Program-made: the position numbers and the translations under genes | The notes under the pieces: generated by a model | Database searches by the model: none | Told to the model about the DNA's origin: nothing | The model's input: the letters and a program-made list of their open reading frames with translations, nothing else | DNA from: Acidobacteriota bacterium | GTDB lineage: Bacteria; Acidobacteriota; Terriglobia; Bryobacterales; Bryobacteraceae | Length of the DNA: 44,405 nucleotides | NCBI GenBank assembly: GCA_025350695.1 | Contig: JANXXI010000100.1 | Location: 1-44,405, forward strand | Direction of reading: 5' to 3' | Shown: piece after piece, positions 1 through 7,780 of the stretch | How the letters are laid out: each line of letters begins with the position of its first letter | How positions within the stretch are numbered: the first letter of the stretch is position 1

Positions 1-768
1 TTTGGCGCCTTCCAGATGACGGGTTCTTATGTTTGGTCAAAATCGCTTGGCTTCCTACACTACAGGCAGATTTTCAGCCAAAACGGCAATGTTCCGGCAC
101 AGAACAACTATGATCTTTCTGTTGAGAAGTCCTTGCTGCCCTTTGATCAGCCTCATGTGTTCAACTTCCTAACATCGTACACTCTGCCTTTCGGTAAGGG
201 CCGAAGGTTCATGGCAAGTAACAAGGTGGCCGATGCAGTTCTGGGCAACTGGAATCTGGCGGCTATCGTCAAGTACCAGACGCCCACGCCCATTCGGGTC
301 GCCGCGACCAATACTTTGGCTAATTTATTATTTACGCGGACTCGACGGGCCAACCTTACCGGAACTTCGATTCGCGCCAACGGCGACCGGAACTCGCTCG
401 ATCCCGCTGATGCAAGCGTACGCTGGTTTACCCCTTGTCAAGCATTGAACGTTAATACCTGCAGGAATGGCACCGCCCCTTTTGCGAATCCGCTTCAGGA
501 TCTTGAATTCGGCAGCGCCGGTTTGTACTTTTCGGACTTCAGACAACCGAGGACCTTGACGGAGAATATCTCCATCGCCAAAACGTTGAAGTTGTTTGAG
601 AGGGATACTCACTATGTTCAGCTGCGCTACCGTGCGGACATGTTCAATTTTCTGAACCGTACCAACTTCGGCGTAGATTCCAACTTCCAAAGCGTTAATT
701 TCGGTCGTGCAACAGGGCCGCAACTTGGCGCTCGTCTTATCACCATGGGACTGCAACTCGAGTTCTAG
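1..768 (+). CDS. TonB-dependent receptor (Oar-like), C-terminal fragment
   Basis: This is the 3' end of a gene that begins before the window; frame 1 is open from the first base to the stop at 766-768. The visible 255 residues look like the last beta-strands of an outer-membrane barrel: alternating aromatic/polar strands, a segment (TSYTLPFGKGRRF) typical of the barrel of Oar/carboxypeptidase-regulatory-like TonB receptors, and a final Phe (MGLQLEF), the usual barrel-assembly signal. The stretch FNFLNRTNFGVDSNF is common near the C-terminus of the large Acidobacteriota receptors. The plug and the N-terminal carboxypeptidase-like domain would lie upstream. The substrate cannot be inferred. A strong terminator follows, so this is the end of its transcription unit. 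Confidence 0.85.
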   Translation, partial: FGAFQMTGSYVWSKSLGFLHYRQIFSQNGNVPAQNNYDLSVEKSLLPFDQPHVFNFLTSYTLPFGKGRRFMASNKVADAVLGNWNLAAIVKYQTPTPIRVAATNTLANLLFTRTRRANLTGTSIRANGDRNSLDPADASVRWFTPCQALNVNTCRNGTAPFANPLQDLEFGSAGLYFSDFRQPRTLTENISIAKTLKLFERDTHYVQLRYRADMFNFLNRTNFGVDSNFQSVNFGRATGPQLGARLITMGLQLEF

Positions 769-787
769 GCTTGCAGCCGCGGTAACG

Positions 788-825
788 AAGGGGCTTCTCC
801 ATTGGGAGAAGCCCCTTTTCCTTTT
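788..825 (+). terminator. Rho-independent terminator after the TonB receptor gene
   Basis: A perfect 13-bp stem (788-800 with 805-817), loop ATTG, is followed by TTTT-CC-TTTT. It begins 20 nt after the receptor stop codon and separates the receptor from the TolC-like gene. Confidence 0.9.
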
Positions 826-841
826 CTACAATGAAAGAGAC

Positions 842-2125
842 ATGACCCGATTTCTCATTGCTCTTCTTTTTCCCTTGGCTTTGTCTGGGCAGGTGCGGAC
901 GCTGACCCTTCGCGAACTGTTGGGAATGGCGCTGGCGCAAAGCCCTGAAGTGGCGCTGGCTCGGCTGGAGGAGGACAAGGCAAACGACGACATCACTCTT
1001 GCGCGGGACCCATTTCATCCGAAGCTTTCGGTCGGTAGTGGCCTTGCCAAGAACTTTGGATTTCCGATGTCGATTGAAGGCTCGGCGCCATCGATCGTGC
1101 AGGCGCGAGTGGGCGCCTCCATTTACGACAAGCCGCAATCTTACCGGGTGCAGGCGGCTCGCGAACGCCGGAAAATTTCATCGCTGGACACGCAGACTAA
1201 ACGCGACGAAGTAACTCATCGGGCAGCCACTCTATACTTGGACGCTTTGCGGTTACGGCAAGGGATTCGGGTATTGCAATCACAGATTGAAAATTTGAAT
1301 CGGGTGGAAGCGGCGGTGAAGGCTAGGGTTGAAGAGGGGCGGGATCTCGCGGTTGAGTGGAAACGCGCTTCGCTGCGATTGCTGCAAACTAAGCAACGCT
1401 TACGTTCGTTTGAGACCGAGGCGCATAACGCGGAAGTGTCCATGGCGGCGCTGTTGGGACTTGGGGTGAATGATCTAGTTCGGCCAAAAGATGAAGACCT
1501 GATTATTCCAACGATGCATTTGGATTCCGAGGAATTGGCAATTGAAGCGGCCTTGGCGGCCAGTAACGATTTGAAGCGCCTTGAGACCGGGCTTGTCGCG
1601 AAGAGTTGGGAAGTGAAGGCGGGAAAGGCGGCGGGGTTGCCCAAGATCGATCTGGTGGCGCAGTATGGGCTGTTCGCGAAGTTCAACAACTATGAAGACT
1701 ACTTTCGTAATTTTCAGCGGCACAATGGCATTGTAGGCGTGTCGATACAATTGCCGATCTTGACGGGGTCGGCATCGAAGGCGATGGCGTCGCAGGCGAA
1801 TGTGGAAATGGCGCGGCTGCGGCTGCAAACCTCGTCGGCGCGTAATCGCATATCGTCGGAGGTGCGGCGGGCATGGCAAGATGTGGAGCGGGCGATGACG
1901 TCTTCAGATCTGGCGAGGCTGGAGCTGGATTTGCAGCGGGAGGAGGTTTCGCGAGTGCTCGCATTGGTGGGGGAAGGCAGGGCGACGGCGAGACAGTTAG
2001 AGGAGATGCGTTATCTGGAAAACGAAAAGTGGTTGACGCTGTTTGATGCACGGTTTTCGCTGGAGCGGGCGCGATTGGAATTGCTTCGGCAGACGGGGAC
2101 GCTGGTTGCGCAGTTGCGGCCGTAG
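842..2125 (+). CDS. TolC family outer-membrane efflux protein
   Basis: A 427-residue secreted protein. The chosen ATG gives an N-terminal signal peptide (MTRFLIALLFPLALSGQ), and a longer in-frame extension would run back into the receptor gene. After cleavage comes the two-fold repeat of the OEP (TolC) family: LTLRELLGMALAQSPEVALA opens the first repeat and LDSEELAIEAALAASNDLKR the second, each followed by long amphipathic helices with heptad-like spacing. TolC proteins are trimeric channels for type I secretion or RND efflux. No inner-membrane pump or membrane-fusion gene is adjacent, so its partners are unknown. A TACAAT hexamer lies 9 nt before the start, between the upstream terminator and the ATG, and GAAAGAGA could serve as a ribosome site. 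Confidence 0.88.
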   Translation: MTRFLIALLFPLALSGQVRTLTLRELLGMALAQSPEVALARLEEDKANDDITLARDPFHPKLSVGSGLAKNFGFPMSIEGSAPSIVQARVGASIYDKPQSYRVQAARERRKISSLDTQTKRDEVTHRAATLYLDALRLRQGIRVLQSQIENLNRVEAAVKARVEEGRDLAVEWKRASLRLLQTKQRLRSFETEAHNAEVSMAALLGLGVNDLVRPKDEDLIIPTMHLDSEELAIEAALAASNDLKRLETGLVAKSWEVKAGKAAGLPKIDLVAQYGLFAKFNNYEDYFRNFQRHNGIVGVSIQLPILTGSASKAMASQANVEMARLRLQTSSARNRISSEVRRAWQDVERAMTSSDLARLELDLQREEVSRVLALVGEGRATARQLEEMRYLENEKWLTLFDARFSLERARLELLRQTGTLVAQLRP

Positions 2126-2129
2126 GGCA

Positions 2130-2160
2130 GCGAACGCTGTTCGCATGTGAGAGAATGCGA
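2130..2160 (+). promoter_or_regulatory. Two overlapping, mutually exclusive hairpins before the coiled-coil gene
   Basis: Hairpin A pairs GCGAAC (2130-2135) with GTTCGC (2139-2144). Hairpin B pairs TCGCAT (2141-2146) with ATGCGA (2155-2160). They share 2141-2144, so only one can form. Hairpin B places the GAGAG ribosome site in its loop, two bases before the next ATG. A role in translation control is inference; there is no U-tract, so it is not a classical terminator. Confidence 0.4.
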
Positions 2161-2162
2161 AT

Positions 2163-2516
2163 ATGCCTGCGAAATCCAGCGAAGAGAGATTTGACCGTCT
2201 TGAACAGATTGTGCAGATTTTAGGGGAAGATAATTTAGTAATGAGGGAAGAGACTGCAAGGGTGCAGAAATTGATTGCCGACTTGGCTACGGAGACCCGC
2301 CGCGGTTTCGACCTGATGGCGGTTCGGGGTGCTGAAATTGATCGCCGAATGCTTGAGACGGCTGAGCGGATGCTTGAGACGGCTGAGCGGATGCGGGAGA
2401 CGGATGAGCGGATGCGGGAGACGGATGAGCGATTTAAGCGAACCGATGAACGAATCGACAAGCTTGTCAGCGCGATTGGGCAATTCATTAGTAGGTCTGA
2501 CGCACGTCCGGCATAG
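2163..2516 (+). CDS. Small coiled-coil protein with tandem 7-residue repeats
   Basis: A 117-residue, highly charged protein with no signal peptide or membrane segment. Residues about 63-97 are five copies of a 7-residue unit (RMLETAE, RMRETDE, RFKRTDE) in heptad register, and the flanking sequence is also helical, so it probably forms a long parallel coiled coil. Similar Glu/Arg-rich heptad proteins occur in many bacteria and phages as hypothetical proteins. I do not recognise a family precise enough to assign a function. The start follows a GAGAG ribosome site. It lies 37 nt after the TolC-like gene and 56 nt before phoH, on the same strand. Confidence 0.65.
   Translation: MPAKSSEERFDRLEQIVQILGEDNLVMREETARVQKLIADLATETRRGFDLMAVRGAEIDRRMLETAERMLETAERMRETDERMRETDERFKRTDERIDKLVSAIGQFISRSDARPA
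2349..2453 (+). repeat. 21-bp tandem repeat coding for coiled-coil heptads
   Basis: Five 21-bp units run in frame with the coding sequence. Units 1 and 2 (2349-2369, 2370-2390) are identical. Units 3 and 4 (2391-2411, 2412-2432) differ from each other by one base and from units 1-2 by a few. Unit 5 (2433-2453) is diverged. The pattern indicates recent unit duplication and possible copy-number variation. Confidence 0.9.
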
Positions 2517-2572
2517 TGTGTTGTTCACGTATTTGATCACTTCCCTAATGCGACCAACTTCACTACAACAAC

Positions 2573-3595
2573 ATGAAGATTAGTGTTCCCATCAGCCGGG
2601 GCATCGAAACCCTTTTTGGCACTAGGGATGAAAACATCCTGCTGCTTGAGACCTCTCTTTCGGTCAAGGCATCGCTTGACAATGGCAGTGTCATGGTTGA
2701 AGGCGAACGTGGGCCCGTGGAGCGCGCCGCTCATATCCTTAGTGATTATTCGGAGTTGGCGGCGGCTGGCGCCGTTTTCGCCAACGGGGATCTAAACAGC
2801 TATCTTCGACTGGTTGTTGAAGATCCGGAAGTGTCGCTGAAGGCTTTGATTGAATCGGGCAAGCAGCGCAGTTTCGGCAAGAAAGTGTTGGCTCCGAAAA
2901 CCATAACTCAACGCCGTTATTTGGAAGCGATTGAACGGATGGACCTGGTGTTTGGGGTTGGTCCGGCGGGTACCGGTAAAACCTATTTAGCCGTCGCGAT
3001 GGCGGTTAACGCGCTTTTGTCGAAGAAAGTTACACGAATTATCCTGACTCGTCCGGCGGTTGAGGCTGGGGAACGGCTGGGGTTCCTGCCGGGGACCTTG
3101 CAGGAAAAAATCGATCCCTACTTGCGCCCACTGTACGATGCTTTGTTTGATATGTTCGACGTTGAGAAAGTGGAAAAGCTGATAGAGCGCAATACTATCG
3201 AAATTGCGCCACTGGCTTTTATGCGCGGGCGAACACTGAACGACAGTTTTGTCATATTAGATGAGGCGCAAAACGCGACTACCGAGCAAATGAAAATGTT
3301 TCTCACCCGTCAAGGCTTCAACACTAAAGTTGTAGTTACGGGCGATTCCACGCAGATCGATTTGCCCAATGGGCGGCGCAGTGGATTGCTTGAAGCGCTA
3401 GAAGTATTGAGGAAAGTGGAAGGCATCGGATTCATTACTTTCACGGAAAAAGACGTGGTGCGGCATAGTTTGGTCCAGCGGATTGTTAGAGCTTATGAAC
3501 GGCACAGCGAATCTACTGGAGCGAGCCGCCAGTTGAATCTAAAGCTGGATACGGCGGTTGAGGCCGCACCGAAACCAGAAGTACAAACCCATTAA
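2573..3595 (+). CDS. phoH: PhoH-like ATPase
   Basis: A 340-residue cytoplasmic ATPase of the PhoH/YbeZ family, associated with YbeY and RNA/ribosome maturation. A small KH-like N-terminal part (residues 1-65) precedes the P-loop domain. Walker A is GPAGTGKT at about 130-137 and Walker B is FVILDEAQN at about 227-235. Motifs LTRPAVEAGERLGFLPG and TGDSTQIDLPNG are characteristic of the family. Length matches the family (about 320-350). The first ATG gives the expected N-terminus, although no clear Shine-Dalgarno sequence precedes it. ybeY follows after 6 nt, the classic phoH-ybeY order. Confidence 0.95.
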   Translation: MKISVPISRGIETLFGTRDENILLLETSLSVKASLDNGSVMVEGERGPVERAAHILSDYSELAAAGAVFANGDLNSYLRLVVEDPEVSLKALIESGKQRSFGKKVLAPKTITQRRYLEAIERMDLVFGVGPAGTGKTYLAVAMAVNALLSKKVTRIILTRPAVEAGERLGFLPGTLQEKIDPYLRPLYDALFDMFDVEKVEKLIERNTIEIAPLAFMRGRTLNDSFVILDEAQNATTEQMKMFLTRQGFNTKVVVTGDSTQIDLPNGRRSGLLEALEVLRKVEGIGFITFTEKDVVRHSLVQRIVRAYERHSESTGASRQLNLKLDTAVEAAPKPEVQTH

Positions 3596-3601
3596 CAAAG
3601 C

Positions 3602-4069
3602 ATGTCTAGCAGCGGTAGTAGAGCTTCACTCATATTCAGGAATGCCCCTAGGGGCCTTGATCGCAAACAGATCCGCGAGTTCGCCAAAAGACTGTCGATT
3701 CTGGTTGCCCCTGGATGCGGGTTCACGGTGCTGATCACTAACGACAAGGAACTTCACCGATTAAACGAGGCATTCCTTAAGAAGGATTACGCCACCGACG
3801 TTCTTTCGTTTCCGGTAAAGGGCGACGAAAGTGAATTGGGCGAGATGGCGATCTCCGCTCAACGGGCCCGTATTCAGGGGATGGAATTCCGGCACTCGGT
3901 GGAAAATGAAATCGCCATTCTGATGCTCCATGGCTTGTTGCATTTACAAGGAATGGATCATGCGAATGACAGGGGAAAGATGCGCCGAACGGAAGCCAAG
4001 TGGCGGACCGATCTTAGTCTGCCGCATGGTTTAATTGAACGGGCAACACTTAAGCGAGCCACGCGATGA
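3602..4069 (+). CDS. ybeY: Endoribonuclease YbeY (rRNA maturation factor)
   Basis: A 155-residue zinc-dependent single-strand endoribonuclease needed for 16S rRNA 3'-end maturation and ribosome quality control. The zinc-binding signature HxxxHxxxxxH is complete in HGLLHLQGMDH, with ligands H110, H114 and H120. The preceding block TDVLSFP is also family-typical. The length is normal. It begins 6 nt after phoH and its stop overlaps the start of the CorC-like gene by 4 nt (ATGA), so translation is probably coupled along the phoH-ybeY-CorC-era operon. Confidence 0.96.
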   Translation: MSSSGSRASLIFRNAPRGLDRKQIREFAKRLSILVAPGCGFTVLITNDKELHRLNEAFLKKDYATDVLSFPVKGDESELGEMAISAQRARIQGMEFRHSVENEIAILMLHGLLHLQGMDHANDRGKMRRTEAKWRTDLSLPHGLIERATLKRATR

Positions 4070-5379
4070 ATCCTGCGTTAAGTATCTTATTCCTGGTTTT
4101 ACTGTTTGTCCTGGCGTTGGTCAGCCTAGTGCAATTGTTGTATACGGAGACCTTAAGACTTCTAGCCAAGGAAACCCGGACACTTGCCTACTTTCAGGAA
4201 CACTTGCAGGAATCCTTTGGGAAAGAACCGGAGCGTGGCGCACAAATCTTCGCACTCTGGAAGCATGGCGTCATGTTGTGGTTGGGTGCCATCTCGCTTG
4301 GAATGGTTCTGACGCGGACGCATGAGGATGTTCATTCTCTCTCCGCCGGATCTCTGATCGAAGCAGTGCTTGTGAGTTGGGTATCCGTCGCGATTTTCGC
4401 CTATCTCGTTCCGCAAATACTTTATCGCAGAACCAGTGGGCATTGGTTAATCGCGGTGAGCCCATTAATACGATTGATGCTGCTGGTGATGGCCCCACTG
4501 ACGGTAGTTTTCCATTTTCTACACTCGCTATTTGAGTTGGGAAGGGAAGCGGAGACGGCGGAGGAAACGGGTAAGGCCGAAGCCGAGCAGGTTGAGAAAT
4601 TCATTGATGCCGGCACAGATGAAGGAATTATCGAAGAGGAAGACAAACGGTTAATCCAGTCGGTGGTTGCCTTCGGTGATAAACGGGTGCGCGAAGTAAT
4701 GACGCCGCGGCCGAATGTGGTTGCCATTGAGGCCAATCAGTCGTTGGATGAACTTCACAAATTGGTGGTGGTGGAACAATATTCGCGAATCCCCGTTTAT
4801 GAAGAAGTGCTGGATCAAATGGTGGGTTTTGTGCATGTGCGCGATCTGTTTGAGCTGAGCGAGGAATCGCGCCGTCATAAGAAGGTTCACGATATCAAGC
4901 GGCCAATCCGGCAGGTGCCGGAGACAAAGTTAGTGGGCCAGTTGCTGCGGGAAATGCAGGAAGACGGCCAGCATATTGCGGCTGTGATCGATGAGTACGG
5001 TAATATGGCTGGTCTTGCTACGATGGAAGATCTGGTTGAAGAGATTCTAGGCGAAATCCGCGACGAACATGAACCTGCGAAAGATGTTGAAGAGGACGGA
5101 CCCGGGCGCTGGATTGTTGCGGGAAGCTTCGATGTGGATGGGCTTGCGGATCTGATTGGATTCCGTCCGTCGGGCGAAATTGAGTCGACTACGTTGGGGG
5201 GCTTGGCGGCAGAGTGGCTTGGCCGTGTCCCTAAGGCAGGCGAAGAAGTGGAAAAAGAAGGTTTACGAATTGAGGTCCTTTCGGCAAGTGATCGGCGCGT
5301 GGAACAGGTGCGCGTCTCTGAGTCCGCTGCGAAAGAGATCGCTAGCCCTGTCGAATCGGCGGAGAAAGAAAAAGCTTGA
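4066..5379 (+). CDS. CNNM/CorC (HlyC) family membrane protein with CBS domains
   Basis: A 437-residue inner-membrane protein of the hemolysin-C/CorC group, proposed to act in Mg/Co ion transport or its regulation. The N-terminal DUF21 (CNNM) region has four hydrophobic segments (about residues 5-28, 68-82, 105-125 and 130-155). A CBS pair follows from about residue 200 (REVMTPRPNVVAIEANQSLDE and the VIDEYGNMAGLATMEDLVEEI block), then a C-terminal CorC_HlyC domain. It overlaps ybeY by ATGA and era by TTGA. Position after phoH-ybeY matches ybeX-type genes of other bacteria. The transported ion cannot be decided from sequence. Confidence 0.92.
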   Translation: MNPALSILFLVLLFVLALVSLVQLLYTETLRLLAKETRTLAYFQEHLQESFGKEPERGAQIFALWKHGVMLWLGAISLGMVLTRTHEDVHSLSAGSLIEAVLVSWVSVAIFAYLVPQILYRRTSGHWLIAVSPLIRLMLLVMAPLTVVFHFLHSLFELGREAETAEETGKAEAEQVEKFIDAGTDEGIIEEEDKRLIQSVVAFGDKRVREVMTPRPNVVAIEANQSLDELHKLVVVEQYSRIPVYEEVLDQMVGFVHVRDLFELSEESRRHKKVHDIKRPIRQVPETKLVGQLLREMQEDGQHIAAVIDEYGNMAGLATMEDLVEEILGEIRDEHEPAKDVEEDGPGRWIVAGSFDVDGLADLIGFRPSGEIESTTLGGLAAEWLGRVPKAGEEVEKEGLRIEVLSASDRRVEQVRVSESAAKEIASPVESAEKEKA

Positions 5380-6290
5380 GAGTAGGAACAGTATCTATTA
5401 TTGGTTTGCCGAATGCCGGCAAATCCACATTACTGAACGCACTGGCAGGGATGAAACTCGCCATTGTTAGTTCAAAGCCACAAACAACACGAACCTCGGT
5501 GCAAGGGGTCCTGACCGAACCTGAACTTGGGCAAATCGTATTTGTTGATACGCCTGGGATTCACAAATCCGACTCTGTTTTCAATCAGCGAATGATGCGT
5601 ACGGTGCGCGCCTCACTGGCAAATTTGGATGCGGTGGTTTATGTGGTTGACGCGCGCCGCGAAATTGATGACGAGCAGCGTCAGGCAATGGACGTGCTGC
5701 AAAACGTTGAAGTGCCGGTAATTCTGGCCTTGAACAAGATCGACAAGATCCCAAAGAAAGAGAAACTGATCGCGCTGCTGTCAGACTATCAACAGATTCG
5801 AGAGTTTACGGCCTACATTCCCATCTCGGCGGCCAATGGGGATCAGGTGGATGTGCTGAAGAACGAAATCTTCAAGCATCTGCCGGAAGGCGAACCTATA
5901 TTTCCAGAGGATCATGTCACCGATCAACCTTCGCGTTTTATCGCGGCGGAGATGATTCGTGAAAAGTTACTGGATTCGACTGAGCAGGAAGTGCCACACT
6001 CCGTGGCTGTTTTTGTGGAGAAGTGGGAAGAGACGCCGAACATCATCCGCGTCACGGCCACTATTTTCGTGGAAAAAGAGGGACAGAAGGCTATCGTGAT
6101 AGGCCAAGGCGGCGCTATGATCAAGAAGATTGGCACCGAGGCTAGGCTAGAGCTGGAAAAGTTCTTTGAACAGAAATTTTACCTGGAGCTGTTCGTCAAG
6201 GTGCGTCCAAATTGGCGCGAGAATATCGAATTCTTGAACGAACTAGATTGGCGAAAAATGATAGGCGGCGATACTACTTCCGAGAAATGA
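5376..6290 (+). CDS. era: GTPase Era
   Basis: A 304-residue Ras-like GTPase that binds the 3' end of 16S rRNA during 30S assembly. G1 is GLPNAGKST (about 10-18), the switch region KPQTTRTSVQG is followed by G3 DTPG, and G4 is NKID. The C-terminal KH domain carries the GxxG loop (VIGQGGAMIKKIG). The start is TTG, overlapping the preceding TGA as TTGA. GGAG at 5361-5364 lies 11 nt upstream, and residue 3 onward aligns directly with the Era N-terminus, so no longer form is plausible. It is the last gene of the phoH-ybeY-CorC-era block. Confidence 0.96.
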   Translation: MRVGTVSIIGLPNAGKSTLLNALAGMKLAIVSSKPQTTRTSVQGVLTEPELGQIVFVDTPGIHKSDSVFNQRMMRTVRASLANLDAVVYVVDARREIDDEQRQAMDVLQNVEVPVILALNKIDKIPKKEKLIALLSDYQQIREFTAYIPISAANGDQVDVLKNEIFKHLPEGEPIFPEDHVTDQPSRFIAAEMIREKLLDSTEQEVPHSVAVFVEKWEETPNIIRVTATIFVEKEGQKAIVIGQGGAMIKKIGTEARLELEKFFEQKFYLELFVKVRPNWRENIEFLNELDWRKMIGGDTTSEK

Positions 6291-6292
6291 TT

Positions 6293-6607
6293 ATGAAAAC
6301 ACTTGCGAAATCCCTTACGTGCTTGCTTTTGTCCCTGGTCCTTAGTCTTAGCCTAATTGGCGCGGGCAAGGATAAAACCGACCTTACTTCCGACGACGCC
6401 TTGTTTGACCTGGTGCGTCGTAAATTAGCCAATGATCCGGATGTCCGCGGCGGCAGCCTTACCGTGGAAGTGAAGAACGGCGTGGTGACGATTACAGGCG
6501 TTTTAGAAAAAGAAAAGCTGAAGGCCAAGGCCACAAAAGTGGCGATGAAAGTGAAGGGTGTAAAGAAGGTGGATAACCAGATCACCATTTCTCCGACCAG
6601 GAACTAG
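6293..6607 (+). CDS. Secreted BON-domain protein
   Basis: A 104-residue protein with a clear signal peptide (MKTLAKSLTCLLLSLVLSLS, then LIGAG) and one BON domain (about residues 33-100). The domain shows the typical LVRRKLANDP, VEVKNGVVTITGVL and VKGVKKVDNQITI blocks. BON domains bind phospholipid or peptidoglycan surfaces; OsmY is the best-known example. An upstream ATG at 6287 overlaps the era stop, but the ATG at 6293 has better spacing from GAG at 6282-6284 and starts directly with MKT. It may be co-transcribed with era. Confidence 0.85.
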   Translation: MKTLAKSLTCLLLSLVLSLSLIGAGKDKTDLTSDDALFDLVRRKLANDPDVRGGSLTVEVKNGVVTITGVLEKEKLKAKATKVAMKVKGVKKVDNQITISPTRN

Positions 6608-6612
6608 CGGCA

Positions 6613-6831
6613 ATGGAAATCGAACCTGGGCTGGCGGCCAGAGCGCTGGAAATTGCGCTGACTGCTGCTCCTCAGTTTGCACAATACGAACCCGCTCTGG
6701 TTTGGCGTCCACTGGCGCAAGGCGGCGCTCTGTTTCTGCAGTATGGAATTCAGCCACCCGCCGGACTTCCAGGATTGTGGGATTTCCAAAACGCTGTGGT
6801 AAAAGGGTATAAAAGTATGGCTGGAGTATAA
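6613..6831 (+). CDS. Small hypothetical protein (72 residues)
   Basis: An ORF of 72 residues starting 5 nt after the BON gene and ending 3 nt before the next start, so it fills the gap exactly as a real operon member would. It has no signal peptide or membrane segment. It is rich in Ala, Leu and Pro, with aromatic residues spread through the second half (LVWRPL, LFLQYGIQPP, LWDFQNAVVKGY). AGGAA about 11 nt upstream could be its ribosome site. I recognise no family. It could also be spurious; the tight spacing is the main support. Confidence 0.45.
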   Translation: MEIEPGLAARALEIALTAAPQFAQYEPALVWRPLAQGGALFLQYGIQPPAGLPGLWDFQNAVVKGYKSMAGV

Positions 6832-6834
6832 ATC

Positions 6835-7779
6835 ATGCTTACAAGACGAGAGGCCATTGCGGCGTTTGCCGTAGCCACCACACAAGCCGCCACTCGGCTG
6901 CCCGCTAACCAGAATATTAAGTGGGCCTGTAGCGCCGCGCTGTGGGGACACTTCAAGCGCGTGCCTTTGACTGAGATTCTGGACATTATGAAGGACACTG
7001 GATTCATCGGAATCCGCGTCACCGGATTTCCCGGTTTCTTAGAAACCTATGGGATGACAACGGCCCAGATTGAAAAGGAAGTGTCGAAGCGTAACCTCAA
7101 TGTGGTTACCATTTCCTTCAACGGTCCGTCGCATGACCCGGGGGCGCGGAAAAAGGTTCTGGCCGACGCTAAGCGTGCGATGGAGTTCCTCAGTATTTTT
7201 GGCGCGAAGGATCTGGTAGTGTTCTCCCCGTCGCGGCAAAAAGAGAACTTTGACATGCACTTCAAGAACATGTGCGAGGGCTTCAATCAGATAGGCGAAT
7301 TGGCCGGAAGCATGGGATTCCGCGCAGGCTTGCACAACCATTTGAATCAGATGGTGGAGAAGCCAGCGGAAGTGGACAAGTGCATGGCGATGACCGACCC
7401 TAAGTTGTTCTGGTTCTCTCCTGATTGCGCTCATCTCAACTTGGCCGGGTACAATGTGCCGAAAGCGATTGAGAAGTACAAAGATCGCTTGATCACCATC
7501 GACTACAAAGACTCGAAGTGGACTACGCCGACTGCCGATTGGGTGGAAGGTAACGGCAAAGTCTACACGAAGGATTCTGAGAACGCGAAGTTTTTCAATT
7601 CGATTTACGACATGGGCGACGGTGAAATAGATTTTCCGGGCGTGCATCGCATCTTGAAAGCAAACAAATGGAGGGGCTGGCTAATTAGCGATCTGGATAC
7701 GGCCCGCGAGGGACCACGCAAGAGTTACGAGCACCAAGCGGATTACGTTGTCAGCAAACTGGAGCCGATCTACAAATAA
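6835..7779 (+). CDS. Sugar phosphate isomerase/epimerase family protein (TIM barrel)
   Basis: A 314-residue AP-endonuclease-2/xylose-isomerase-like TIM barrel. The N-terminus TRREAIAAFAVATTQA resembles a twin-arginine export signal, common in Acidobacteriota and Planctomycetes members of this family. Metal-site motifs of the family are present: GLHNHLNQ (about 163-170), SPDCAHLNLAG, IDYKDSKW and GEIDFPGV. Such enzymes isomerise or epimerise sugars or keto-sugars; the substrate here is unknown. CTGGAG 8 nt before the ATG supports the start. It is followed one base later by an amidohydrolase, so the pair probably acts on the same compound. Confidence 0.85.
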   Translation: MLTRREAIAAFAVATTQAATRLPANQNIKWACSAALWGHFKRVPLTEILDIMKDTGFIGIRVTGFPGFLETYGMTTAQIEKEVSKRNLNVVTISFNGPSHDPGARKKVLADAKRAMEFLSIFGAKDLVVFSPSRQKENFDMHFKNMCEGFNQIGELAGSMGFRAGLHNHLNQMVEKPAEVDKCMAMTDPKLFWFSPDCAHLNLAGYNVPKAIEKYKDRLITIDYKDSKWTTPTADWVEGNGKVYTKDSENAKFFNSIYDMGDGEIDFPGVHRILKANKWRGWLISDLDTAREGPRKSYEHQADYVVSKLEPIYK

Positions 7780-7780
7780 T

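Noticed and set aside
2349-2453. Repeats read as a CRISPR or intergenic repeat array
   Set aside because: The 21-bp units are contiguous, have no spacers and are in frame with a coiled-coil protein.
7039-7647. 202-residue minus-strand ORF
   Set aside because: It mirrors the codon pattern of the sugar isomerase gene on the other strand; no independent evidence.
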